Assembly: GCF_033473495.1 (NCBI RefSeq) | Contig: NC_088942.1 | Span: forward strand, 1,922,001 to 1,986,000 | DNA from: Cercospora beticola | Lineage: Eukaryota > Ascomycota > Dothideomycetes > Mycosphaerellales > Mycosphaerellaceae | Reading direction: 5' to 3' | DNA: 64,000 nucleotides | Shown here: positions 10,765-21,625 of the stretch, piece by piece | Position numbering within the stretch: the stretch's first letter is position 1 | How the letters are laid out: every line of letters begins with the position of its first letter | Program-made: the position numbers and the translations under genes | The notes under the pieces: model-generated | What the model saw: only the letters and a program-made list of their open reading frames with translations | What the model was told of the DNA's origin: nothing | Databases searched by the model: none

Positions 10765-11571
10765 ATGGCCAGGAACGTTCTCATCACCGGCGGCAATCGA
10801 GGTAAAGCTGAATCGTGGTTGGATCCTTATAGCCTCATCGCTGACATCTCACTAGGCCTTGGACGTGGACTCGTAGAGTCGTACCTCAACTTTCCCAACA
10901 TTCACGTCTTCGCGACTGTTCGCAACCCGTCCGATGCATCATCGGAATCTCTCAACTCGATTCCAAAAGCCGAGAACTCGTCTCTCACACTTCTCAAGCT
11001 GGAAGCTGCCAACGAACAAGACTATCCCGCGCTTGCTCAATCCCTCTCCCAAGACCACAATGTCAAAGAACTCCACCTTGTCATCGCGAACGCAGCGATC
11101 GGAAAGGTGGCTAGCGCTGTGAAGGATGCCAAAACCTCCGACTTTCTCGAGAATTTTCAAATAAATACCCTCGGACCCCTACTTCTTTTCCAGCACCTCC
11201 GTCCTCTGCTTTCTTCAGGAGCGAAATTCGTACCTATCAGCTCCAAGGGTGGCTCAATCAAGTATCTTGACGAGTTCAGTGTCCCAAACGCAGAATACGG
11301 AACAAGCAAGATTGCTTTGAATTATCTCACCAGGAAGATTTCTTTGGAGAATGAGGATTTGGTTGCTTTTCCTTTGGATCCTGGATTTGTACAGACTGAT
11401 ATGGGTTTGGCTGGAGCGAAAGCTTTTGGGATGAGTGAGAAGCAGATTGAGGAGATGTTGATTACCACGCAGGAGAGTGTTGATGGCATGGTGAAAGTCA
11501 TTGAGGGAGCTACACGGGAGAAGAATGGTGGCAAGTTTATGAGATATAATGGGGAGGAGACGGAGTGGTGA
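10765..11571 (+). CDS. Short-chain dehydrogenase/reductase (classical SDR)
   Basis: Two exons, 10765-10801 and 10856-11571, with a 54-nt intron (10802-10855; donor GTAAAG, CTGAC branch, TAG acceptor) give 250 residues. The intron is a multiple of three without stops, so the frame also reads through it. Splicing is favoured because it restores the Rossmann cofactor motif TGGNRGLGRGL. Further hallmarks are an IANAAIG (NAG-type) motif, a Ser before the active site, and the catalytic YGTSK (YxxxK). The PGFVQTDMG segment is the usual C-terminal SDR signature. It is an NAD(P)(H)-dependent oxidoreductase of the small C-factor/Nor-1-like type. Substrate is unknown. Confidence 0.92.
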   Translation: MARNVLITGGNRGKAESWLDPYSLIADISLGLGRGLVESYLNFPNIHVFATVRNPSDASSESLNSIPKAENSSLTLLKLEAANEQDYPALAQSLSQDHNVKELHLVIANAAIGKVASAVKDAKTSDFLENFQINTLGPLLLFQHLRPLLSSGAKFVPISSKGGSIKYLDEFSVPNAEYGTSKIALNYLTRKISLENEDLVAFPLDPGFVQTDMGLAGAKAFGMSEKQIEEMLITTQESVDGMVKVIEGATREKNGGKFMRYNGEETEW

Positions 11572-12064
11572 TTGCGACAGTAGCCTTCCCACGCACGCAT
11601 CAGGCTCTCTGAAGATTATATAGACATGGATGGGCTCCTCTTGTGGAATTTCATTCCCGACATCGAGAAATTTTTCATTGAGCTTTCCTTTGCTTTCCTT
11701 GCCCGAGAGCTTAGCCCCTCGTCGTCGCGACTCTGCTGGCTCCTTTGTGGTTCAGGCGCTCTGTCGTAATGATACACTCCACGAAACGATGAACAGAGAA
11801 TGGAGCCTTGGACCTGCTGCCGACGACTAAGCTCTCTCCGCGTCGAGAAGTTCCCGCACTTGAGGGGAATTCTTCGCTGCTTGAGCGCATTGCGACTACC
11901 TCAATACAGAATTCCTCTCATGTCTGAGTAATCCCTCGAGAACCCACTCTTGTACTTCTTAGCTTTGTTGGCCGAACTTGTTCTAAGCTGACGTGGCTGA
12001 GTGGGCTTCTGTAAGGAGCTCGTGGAAGCCACCATTCTCGTAGATCGATATTGATTCAGTGCCT
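11572..12064. other. Intergenic, no gene supported
   Basis: About 490 bp between convergent coding regions. A - strand open frame continues to 11901 in another frame but looks like a shadow. Confidence 0.4.
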
Positions 12065-12711
12065 CTAAAGCGCCGATTGCTTTGACCAGCAGAACTTCTT
12101 GTCGGCTATGATGTCCAGAACCTCGGCATATACCGTGTACTTGTTCGTCTTGCCTGCCCGATTCTTGGTCGCTTCGACCATGTCTCGCAAGCTGCCTTCC
12201 TTCGGCCATCGCTCTGACGGAAAGTTGAGCTGGTTTTCTTGTTCCAGATCACGTTGAGTCTGATCATCAGAATGTAATAAGGGAAGTAGAGTACGGGCGA
12301 TCATTGCCTTTTCCACTGTAGATGCTGCGGCGAGATGGGCATTCTCGACGAACACAGGGCAAGAGAACTCGCGCAGTATGGACAGTCGTTTTTGCATCCA
12401 TTGGACGTCGTGATGCTCGAATTTTGGCTCTTCTCTGATCCGAGTACGACAAATAATGGCCCGCTTGTGGAACTCCTCTCGCAGGTTTGCCATTGTGAAC
12501 AATGGTATTCCAGGAATGCGGACGTCGTTCCAGACCTTTGATGTGAGCTCCGATTCGTTCATCTGCGTCAGTTGACCCCTACCACTGAATGTCTTTATCC
12601 AGCTGCGGATATTCTCATGACACGGAATGTCCAGGGCATGGCATACAGTGCGCTGATTGTATCTAGTGGACCGCCATGTCCCGCCTGAGGAAGTAGGTAC
12701 AGCAGCCTAGG
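12065..12711 (-). CDS. Last exon of an unrecognised protein gene
   Basis: On the - strand a frame is open from 12711, just after a CCTAG acceptor-like site, to the stop at 12065, about 215 residues. It has no ATG at its left end, so the visible long frame from the ATG at 12562 is only its second half. The sequence is protein-like throughout: a charged helical first half with two Cys-His pairs, a Trp-containing middle (WNDVRIPGIPLF), and a Lys-rich C-terminus. I do not recognise the family. It probably belongs to the same multi-exon gene as the fragments at 12712-14684. A start inside, at 12562, is possible but would discard good-looking sequence. Confidence 0.4.
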
Positions 12712-14684
12712 CATGCGACCATGTCCGTTCCATTCCCGAGTGTGCCTGGTCCTAACAGGTATCGAGTGCGAAGATTCAGTGAAGTAGAATCATCGACGTC
12801 CACGACAATAGATCGAGATGGGATAGCATGTGATATACGGTTGGTAGCGTTCCGCATTTTGAGAGGCAGAGGAAGCAGACCAGATGTCGTTCGGATTGGA
12901 GGTATAGCAGTTACAGATACTGTCGATGTCGCCGCATGAGTAAGAAGATGTGGCCGCATGGAGTCTTGGCCAATTGACCCATCTGCAATCACTATCTCGA
13001 AGCATCCGATGACCGGGCATATACCTACGCCAGCGTCTTGATGCAATTCTTCGCATGGCGCGCATGTATCCCCTCTCACTGGTCGCTGAACAGAAGCTGA
13101 CTCCAGGCAGCGGGCGAGGTTTTCCATCTCGGACAGAAGCAAACCACTACAGTAGAGTTCTGGGTGCTCGTATTTGTGCTCCGCGTACTTCTGATGCAGA
13201 TATGTTACGGGCATCGTCTTCTTAGTCATGAGAACTGGGGCCTGTTGTTTCACGATGTCTGACAGCAAGCCGCGGCGAATGTAAACGACTTTGATCTCAG
13301 CGCCTTCGTACAATTGAACCGCGCATGCGGCGTACTCGTCGCAGTGGGTCCTCGTCTGCTCCAAGTCGTTGCTATACTGGTAAGACTTGTTGCTGTATTC
13401 GTAAAGTGGTGCATTGGGTATTCGGCTTCGCGAGCGAGGTTATATAATCCGGAGTAGTCATCTTTCACCAATGTCACCAATTGCTCGTCTGCGTCTTTAC
13501 CACCCTCGGTCTGTGCATTAAGGTCGTGTGCTAGGGCGGGCGTGCCGCTTGCGAAAGCAACGTTCAGTACAAGCTGTGTTCGCAGTTCCAATATGGCCGC
13601 CGCGGACCATCCTACAGTTACCTGTAGCTCAGATGTGTAGACTCGCAGCAGTGCTCGTGCACTGGCCAGATTTACATCGTCTGCTAATGCTAGCACCCCT
13701 ATGATCTGATCAGATAGCCAGCTCGCCGGGAGGTCGACGTGATGTCCTTGCGTCTCGTTGATCGCATGTACATGCTTTTGCAATGTTCGCAGAAGATGCT
13801 TTTGCAGTGGGCTCAGATTTCGTTTTGATTTCCCAAGACCAGATAATAGAGAGGCTTCGTGCTCAGGCTTCTGCTAGATCTTGTCTAGCGACCTGTCCAC
13901 ACCTGCAATGATGCGAGCGAAATCCGTATGATGAGTGGACCACGAGTCACCAGGTCTGGCGTTGTTCTCCGGAAGTCGAACAAATTTCCGGTTTGACATC
14001 GATGTGCTCTCGACCCATGCTTCAAGAGCGTTCTCCTCTGCACGGTGGTACGCAAAATGTTCAGCAATCCACCTGATGATCTCCACAGAAGTAAGTATGG
14101 CCCGACCAGACTTTCCTCGCTACAAAAAGGCCCAGCATAGCGGTATCTCGCGACTGCATGGTTATTTCCTGTTGTTCAGTGAATATTCGGACGGGAGTTG
14201 CATCAAGTCAGGACATTCGGTCGAAGCATCAGCCACGGTGTATGAGGGAGCTGAATGATAAGTCATGGGCCACGATAGGCGTTGACCGAAAACATGTACC
14301 GTGATCCGTGCTCAAAAATATGTCGCCTTCTACTCCAACAATTGTCGACGCTCCTTTACAAACCTCCTGCTGCTTGTCGTACTGTATTGACCAGCCAGGA
14401 GATTCGTGTTTCCACGAGTGGAGCACCTACAAAAAAGTGAAACTCGCTGTCGACAGAATGGCTGTTATTCCGGCAAAAGCCATGTCCAATCGGGACCTAT
14501 GGAATGCTAAGCGGTCGGTGATCCAGTCGCGCATTTCTGCTGGCTGAAGTATGCGGTTTACGGACTGCATGATCGCCCGTTGTATGAGCTGCATGGTGGA
14601 GTACGATGGCCTCTTGTCGCTATCGGCTGACCACCCAGTCATGAGTGGTGTGATGTTGGGCAATTGAAGAGGTTGGAAGTTCAC
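12712..14684 (-). pseudogene. Fragmented multi-exon gene, probable frameshift
   Basis: A series of protein-like - strand blocks lies here: 14684-14427 (good ATG, ends at a GTAGGT donor-like site), a block around 14400-14290, 14086 to about 13950, about 13885-13415, and about 13415-12900. The block ending near 13415 and the next one read as one smooth helical sequence if a single base is gained or lost at the GGG run 13416-13418 (+ strand). No GT..AG intron fits there, so I suspect a frameshift mutation or a sequence error. I could not build one consistent gene model. Taken with the frame at 12065-12711, this is either a decayed gene or a real many-exon gene of unknown function. Confidence 0.3.
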
Positions 14685-17600
14685 AGGACATTGCTCGCTT
14701 CAAGGTAGAGCCGAGCATGTTTTGGGTTGTTTTGAAGCTGGACGGCATCCTGGCGGCGTCCTCCTCGACTCTTAAATGCTGATGATGTTGCTGCGGGGCA
14801 AGATCTGGCGAAGGCGCGGCGCGGTCGCTTGGTGCTTCGCAGAAAGTGGACGTGGTGAAGTCGGTGAAGTGGTTCCTGCATTGACCCAATCTGGCAGTCG
14901 TACGCTGTTGCACAACGTTCTTTCTTGGCGTGATTTCAGCCAGCCTCGTTGCGCCACGCCTGGAGGCTAACTAATCACTTTAAAATGAAGGCACGACGCA
15001 CTCTATTCCGACAACACTTCCCTCGTCACGACAGTCGCAGCGCATCGCATTCGTGCGAAGACCAGGACGTTGCTGCGACACGAAACCGCGGCCGGCAAGT
15101 GAAGCACGTCTTCTTCGACCCACCCGAACAACCGGCCGAGCTCTCAGCCGCGACGAATTGATCCGGTCAGCTCCGGCTCGAAACTTTGACCGGGTTGTGC
15201 AATGGCCGCTCTGGACCTGGCCTTCTCTGCTGGACTCTTCTGCCAACAGTCCTGCTCACTGCGCACTTTCGGTACTTGTGTCGAACAATACAGCAAGAGG
15301 AAGGCCTTTTCGACCTGGCGCACTGGCTGCAGCTGTCAGTGTAGACGGATGGAGCGCTAACATACCACATCGGAGTCCGAGCATCCGTCGCCCCCAGGCC
15401 AGCGATGTCCCCGGTCCTGTCAGTGATACAGTACTGTGGAAGCTATGGCACCACGACGTTGTGTACTGATGGATGCCGATGCGCTATTTCGTGCCTGCAA
15501 ACAATAGTGCCTGTCGCAGACTTCTGCTGCAAGTCTCACTGTCTCATCAGCAGTCAGCACCTCAACGCGCCATGGATCTCGAGCAGTCCACGACAAGGAT
15601 ATTTACACCCAACCTCATGGTGCCAAAAGCAAAACATGCCGCCTTGCGAAGCTACTCGCAGAAGCCTGATGAGCAGAGCAGAGCAGCACATGCGGGATGT
15701 TGTAACCCTGACGAGTCAGCCAATATTGGATCCCGGTGCGCACAGTGTGCCGACAAGATGTAATATTCAGCATTGACATCAGGTGCCATGCTCCGCTTGA
15801 CGGGCCAGATACCAGCAACAAAGGAACAAACTATTGGAAGCATAATTTTGAACGGCCAATCTTCGTGCGCCAGCTACGCAACCCTGGTGCTTGTACCAGT
15901 TCCAACTCGTATTTGAAAAGGAAAAACGCAGCGTCCGTTGTTCAATTGGCATCCGCGATAGGTTGTTTCGAGATCATGTCGCTGAGAACGCTGCGAACCG
16001 AGCCTGGGAGGATATTGCCCATACGAGTACTGCAAAGCTGCCTTCAGTGCCTGAAGTACCTCTGGTAGGCCTAAAACAGCCGACAACAGTTTGATGATCC
16101 TGCACAGTTTGACAGGACATGCAACCACGGGCGTACGCAAAATTGTGTCCTTCTCTCGTTAAAGATGGATTATTCAATGAACCACTCTGCTACATGTTGA
16201 GAAGCAGGTCTTCATTGTGCCTGCTGGTGAAATAATGAACAGCGCAAATCAACGCTGATTGACTTCATCAATTTTGCTTTATCATTTGGAAGTGGGCCAC
16301 CGTCACCGGATCTTGGATCGGGACGTTGCTCCGCGGTCGTCCTGACAATGACATTGTCGCATGTCATCGTTGGGATGCAAAATGCAACACGAGAATTCAA
16401 TAGCACATGGCATGCCGCTCGGTGGGTCTCGAGACACGAACGGCTCGAAGCTTGGTCTCCGTATGCACAGCAGGAGCACAGCAGGAGGCAGGAGACAGCC
16501 TCTCCGCATTATCACGAGACAGCTCTTGCTATGCTCGCTTGTCTTGCAGATGTCTGCCAGGGTGTGCTGCAGCCTCACGAGGAGCGTTGTGGGTGCGCTC
16601 CAGAGTTGTCCTCGTGCGCGCCTCCAGCAAGCGAGAGTCACGGTGCGCTGGAACGTCGAAGTCTTGATCCTCCAGATAGAAACTTCGTGTTCCGGGGGTT
16701 CGCATGGTAGTACCAAGCGAGCTTGGCTAGCCTTTCGTAGGATCTTGCGGCTAACCGACTAGCGAACACGAATGTCGCCACTGTCGACGCATGATTGGCG
16801 CGTTGAAGGCCAAGCCGTCCGGGCTATGCCCGAATAAGGTCAGAACTCAGCGCCCTGGGATCTAGAAATAGCATCCGCCGCCGCTGACATCAGGCTACTC
16901 TCTAGTCTGCAGACGACGTGCCAGCATTCTTGCATGTTCCTGCATGATTTCAGGGGTGTGACTGGACGGTTCATCGACGACCGTGAAACGATAGCTTCGC
17001 CCGACGTGTCTCCGTGCCCATCACCTTGAATGTCTCGGTACTGCAAGTACGAGGAGGCTGGAGCGCAAACACTGTCGACTGTGTCTCACCAGCAAAGCAT
17101 CACGATAGATGTCGGTGTGCATGTGAAGCCGACGTTGCCGGACGTTATTGCTTGTCGACACGATGGGGACCGTTGAATAACGACAATGCGACGATGACCC
17201 AAAGGCAATGCCCCATCTGCGAACTGTCACAGTTCGCACATTTGACATCTGCACTTCAAATGCTCAACGTACCAAGTTTGCTCGATTGACAACGGGGAGG
17301 CAGGAACACTTCCTGGCAGTAGCTCCTCAGCCACGCAGAAGATCGAGCAGCGGAATACCCACTCCAGTCCGCAAAAATATCACGCTGTAGTATCGCTACT
17401 GGTCGGCTAGCCTTTGTGCCTTACACTTACGAAAGTCAAAATCGCGAACCGGCTCATGATCCCACTTCTCGTGTTCTATAGCGGCCCGTATTCTTCCCAC
17501 GAATGCCCCTTCAGGATGTCCCGTGCCTGAGCCCGCCCTATCAGGTCGTATCGTCGTGTACCAAGATAGCAAGCACCAGTGGGAACGAACCGAATTCTCC

Positions 17601-17774
17601 TACCGTCCACAGACACTTCACCATGCATGACATCAGCCCTGCACAGTGCTGCAGTCGTGGAACTGGGATAAATATGCATGCCTCCATCCCCCAGAAGTCC
17701 TTTCTCCATCAGCTCACCACAGCCTCATTGGACTCATACCACAGTCGTTCCGACAACACCTTCGTTCAGAAACA
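14685..17774. other. Gene-poor 3.1-kb stretch
   Basis: Only short open frames (up to about 138 codons) without recognisable domains or consistent splice signals. Base composition is normal and CpA/TpG are present, so this is not RIP-mutated DNA. The last 150 bp must carry the promoter of the cell-wall gene. Confidence 0.45.
17668..17675 (+). promoter_or_regulatory. TATA-like element of the cell-wall protein gene
   Basis: GATAAATA lies about 105 bp upstream of the ATG at 17775, in an otherwise mixed sequence. Confidence 0.4.
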
Positions 17775-19424
17775 ATGAAGTCCTTCGCCACTCTCGCTTT
17801 CGTTGGCGCTGTTGCCGCTCAGGCAAACTACGCTCAACCAAAGGGCTATGAGCCATCGCCGCCGACTTATGACGCTCCTCCTAGCTACGATGAGCCTGAA
17901 CACTACACGACTACTTCCAAGGTCGTCGTTCCACCTACCTATGGCCAGACTACGACCAAGACGGCGCCCGTGTACCCAACCACGACGTCCAAGCCGTCTC
18001 CTCCTGTGTATGGAACGACCAGCACTGAGTCTATCCCAAGCTATCCAACCTCCACTTGCCCTGCTCCAGGCTCGTACGACAGCCAGGGTCGCTACAGCTG
18101 CAACCCAGCTCACGCCTATCCAACTGGCCAGACTTGCAAGTTGATTGACGGCTGTTACTACCTGGAATACCCAAAGACCTCTTCGGTTCCTTCTTACCCA
18201 ACCAAGAGCGAGACACACCCGGCTCCTTACCCGACTCCATCTTGCCCTGCTCCAGGCGACTACGACAACAAGGGCCGCTACAGCTGCAACCCAGCTCACG
18301 CTTATCCAACTGGCCAGACCTGCAAGTTGATTGACGGCTGCTACTACTTGGAGTACCCAAAGACATCGTCGGTTCCTTCTTACCCAACCAAGAGCGAGAC
18401 ACACCCGGCTCCTTACCCGACTCCATCTTGCCCGGCTCCTGGAGACTACGACAACAAGGGCCGCTACAGCTGCAACCCAGCTCACGCTTATCCAACTGGC
18501 CAGACCTGCAAGCTGATTGATGGATGCTATTACCTTGAGTACCCTAAGACCACCAGCTCTCCACCAAAATACCCAACTCAGCCACCTGTCTATACCACGG
18601 AGGTCGTGACTACTGATTACACGACTTACTGCCCACAGCCCACAACTTTCACACACGGCCCATCGACCTACACCGTCACCAGCGCTACCACCATTACTCT
18701 GCCATGCAAGGGAGGATGCACAGTGACCAAGCCAGTCTATCCACACCCAACCACTGTTTACAAGAACACCACTGTCCCAGTGTACCCACACCCAACAACT
18801 GTCACTGAGACCCAGCCACCTAAGTATACCACCAAGGTTGAGACTCAGCTCACTACATACTGCCCGGAGCCAACGACCATTACCGTCTCCAAGAGCACTT
18901 ACACGGTCACTTCCGCAACCACCCTGACCATCCCATGCGAGCACGGCTGCACCGTCACCAAGGAGATTCCTCAGCCACCAAAGACCTACGTGACCACTGT
19001 TTCCAAGCCACAGCAGCCAACAACTGTCACTCACCCAGCTCCCCCAGCTGAGACTCATCCAGCTCCACCAGCTGAGACTCATCCAGCTCCCCCAGCTGAG
19101 ACTCATCCAGCTCCACCAGCTGAGACTCATCCAGCTCCACCAGCTGAGACTCATCCAGCTCCACCAGCTGAGACTCATCCAGCTCCACCAGCTGAGACTC
19201 ATCCAGCTCCACCAGCTGAGACTCACCCAGTCGCCCCACCAAAGTCTCCAGAGCAGCCACAGCAGCCTCCAGTCTACCCAACTGCACCAAAGCCAAGCAC
19301 CCCTGTTGTCGCTCCATCGGCCACCACTAGCCGCCCACCAATCGCGACTTACACCGGTGCCGCTGCCCAGAAGGTTGCCAGCGGTATGGTCGCCGTCGCC
19401 GCTGCCGCTGCTTTCTTCTTGTAA
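17775..19424 (+). CDS. Secreted, repeat-rich, GPI-anchored cell-wall-type protein
   Basis: A single-exon frame of 549 residues. I chose the ATG at 17775 because it starts a signal peptide (MKSFATLAFVGAVAA); the frame is open further upstream to 17646. Order: a Pro/Tyr/Thr-rich region; three tandem 62-residue units, each with four Cys (SCPAP, YSCNP, TCKLI and GCYYL motifs); two copies of a TTYCPxPTT..TYTVTSATTxTxPCxxGCTVTK module seen in fungal cell-wall proteins; eight units of HPAPPAET; and a Pro-rich linker with a final hydrophobic tail (SGMVAVAAAAAFFL), the pattern of a GPI-anchor signal. It should be heavily O-glycosylated and wall-linked. Codon use is strongly biased, suggesting high expression. 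The exact role (adhesion, wall structure, masking) is unknown. Confidence 0.88.
   Translation: MKSFATLAFVGAVAAQANYAQPKGYEPSPPTYDAPPSYDEPEHYTTTSKVVVPPTYGQTTTKTAPVYPTTTSKPSPPVYGTTSTESIPSYPTSTCPAPGSYDSQGRYSCNPAHAYPTGQTCKLIDGCYYLEYPKTSSVPSYPTKSETHPAPYPTPSCPAPGDYDNKGRYSCNPAHAYPTGQTCKLIDGCYYLEYPKTSSVPSYPTKSETHPAPYPTPSCPAPGDYDNKGRYSCNPAHAYPTGQTCKLIDGCYYLEYPKTTSSPPKYPTQPPVYTTEVVTTDYTTYCPQPTTFTHGPSTYTVTSATTITLPCKGGCTVTKPVYPHPTTVYKNTTVPVYPHPTTVTETQPPKYTTKVETQLTTYCPEPTTITVSKSTYTVTSATTLTIPCEHGCTVTKEIPQPPKTYVTTVSKPQQPTTVTHPAPPAETHPAPPAETHPAPPAETHPAPPAETHPAPPAETHPAPPAETHPAPPAETHPAPPAETHPVAPPKSPEQPQQPPVYPTAPKPSTPVVAPSATTSRPPIATYTGAAAQKVASGMVAVAAAAAFFL
18057..18555 (+). repeat. Three in-frame 186-bp tandem units
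   Basis: Units begin at 18057, 18243 and 18429, each starting at the TGC of the CPAP motif. Units 2 and 3 are almost identical, unit 1 slightly diverged (SYDSQ against DYDNK), which points to recent duplication of unit 2 or 3. The third unit is cut off about 18555. Confidence 0.9.
19032..19223 (+). repeat. Eight in-frame 24-bp tandem units
   Basis: Eight exact-length copies coding HPAPPAET; the first two and the third differ only at silent positions (ACC/ATC, CCC/CCA). The array is likely to vary in length between strains by slippage. Confidence 0.92.
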
Positions 19425-21625
19425 GAAGCTTGCGTGCTCAGCAGCATCGTCAATTTACTCCTTGACATCTCGTACAAGGTCCATTTAACTCTCTCGTAAT
19501 GAGTGCGGCGAATCAAGAAACGAAAATGTTAGAAATGAAATAGGGAACATCGGGAAGCGCGAAATTGTCATTACTACTGGATTGTACAGCACCAGAACTG
19601 GGAAATTCGGAACATGGTAATCAAAACAATCACGGAAATATCACCTTCGGAGGAGATGGAAATTGAATGTCATGGAACGAAGTTGATGACTGTATCCCGT
19701 AATTTATTTACTCCAATAGAGATTAGAGAAAGGTTTCGAGACCTCACTATTGCTCACTTCCTCACTTTCATCGTCCTCAGTCGTTTACAGTCTACAGTGT
19801 GCCCTTCGATAGTGTCTACTGCATTGTTTACTCGCGAAAATCTTGGCCTCCGTCAGAACCCGCTCAAAATCCAGCTGTGCCGCTTGTCACTCGTATCTCT
19901 GCAGCAGGATTTCCGCACTATTGAATTTGGCAAAAGGACCTTGCTAGTTTCTGCACTGCTGTCCACTTCACTATCGACATGGTTCCTGACGAGAGTGGGT
20001 TGTGACCGAAGCATAAACTGTGGGTTGAAGTTGGCCACGATCGAAGATTGCCAGCCACAAAGTTTGCTCCGTTCTCCGTGACTTTTGCCGGTTTTCCATT
20101 CTGCCAAGACTTAGAATACGAGCGTGAGAATAGAATGATGATGGCAGGTAAAAGAAAGCAATGTTGCTGGGGAGACGTAGCGAGACGTCATGTTCTGTCT
20201 ATACGGGCGCGCACGACATGAGCATGAATCATCGCTTAGGCACAACATGAACATCTCATGGTCGTCAAGTAGTGTTGCTTCGTTTCTTGAAACACGGCGT
20301 ACCAGTTCTGTGATGTCTTGGCTAAAAGCACTGAGTTGAACGCCGGTGCATGCAGACGCCAGGGATGAGAATCGCATGTGCGAATTGGCAGTGGCCAGCC
20401 TGCTGCGCGTGTGCCAGAACAAATCGCTGATGTTGAATGTTTGTTCACAGTAAAGTCGATGCACATGGCTCAAAAATCCGCTTGCTGCTCCGCAAATAGA
20501 GAAGATGGTGAAGAATCAACACATCCCCCTCCATATTCGCTCAATATCCATTCATTCTCCAGAGGCATCAATGTCCTGCTCGGTTACGATGAAGACATGA
20601 CCGCTGAACTGGATCAACATTGCAGTCGCTCACGAAAAGTCGAATGCCACAATAACTTCACATCCACGCGCAAAATGGCCTGTATTGTGAGTCGGTACGA
20701 TACCAGTTTGCTGCGCTTCGCGCACAATCCGGTACTCCTGAGCCTACGTCTCGAAGAATTTTGTCTCTCCATATGGTCATGCGCTGCGGCGTTAAACTGC
20801 AACCCTACACTCTGTTGGCTTCTGTCGACGTGAAGCCTCGATATGGCTTGCGCAATCTAAGATCATGGCCATTGTCTGCGTACGTAGGCCAGCATTGAGA
20901 AGGCTTCGCTGCCTACTCCGACACATATACCAGTTTTGCCGCATCTACCAGATGCACGTACCTTTTTCTCAGTTTTGCTGTTGAGAGGAAATGTCGCCGG
21001 CATTTGCTACAACTCCAGAATCGGAAGGATCTCGCAAGGAGAGTGACTCCCACATCTCGTACAATACCAGCAAAGAGGCAGGATTTGCTCATGGCGCGAG
21101 CATGAGAAGGCACGAACCTTTGCGCATTAGATCGTCCTGTCTTGCTAAAGTCCAGATAATGCACGTATGGTTGTGAAAGTGCAAGTAATGTCGTGCTGTT
21201 GAGCGATTTTGACATCTGATTCCGGTGAAAAGTAGCGTAGCTACCATATCGTCTGGTCCTTTTCAAATACTACGATATATTGCGCAGTGGTAAGATCTTG
21301 GTGTAAGACTGTCCTCATCCAGTTTGCTTTTGGTATGAGCCTGCGTACCTTCTCATTGTGAGTCCAATCGTCCATGATCTTGCGCGTATTGTGAGCACGC
21401 CACCAACATCCGATGATCGAGCATACCTACAGTCAGGATACTGTTACTTGACGGAGTGGACAGAGTTCGAGAAGGTCGAGAGGTGATGTGGGGCCATAAC
21501 TGCCAATCGGCAGTGCCCGAAAGTTCGCCAAGCATGAATTCTTCTTCCCACTCGCAAGCGTGGATCTCGTTTGAACTTCTTCTCCCAGGGTCGAGTACCA
21601 GCAAGTCGCCAACACAACAGTCAAA
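19425..21625. other. Intergenic, no gene supported
   Basis: About 2.2 kb of mixed sequence. Several 70-155-codon frames exist on both strands but show no domains, signal peptides or splice-linked continuation. It includes the eL18 promoter on the right. Confidence 0.45.

Noticed and set aside
17766..19226. A 486-codon open frame antisense to the cell-wall gene
   Set aside because: Its Trp/Ser repeats are the mirror of the HPAPPAET array and of strong codon bias; the sense strand has a signal peptide and GPI tail.
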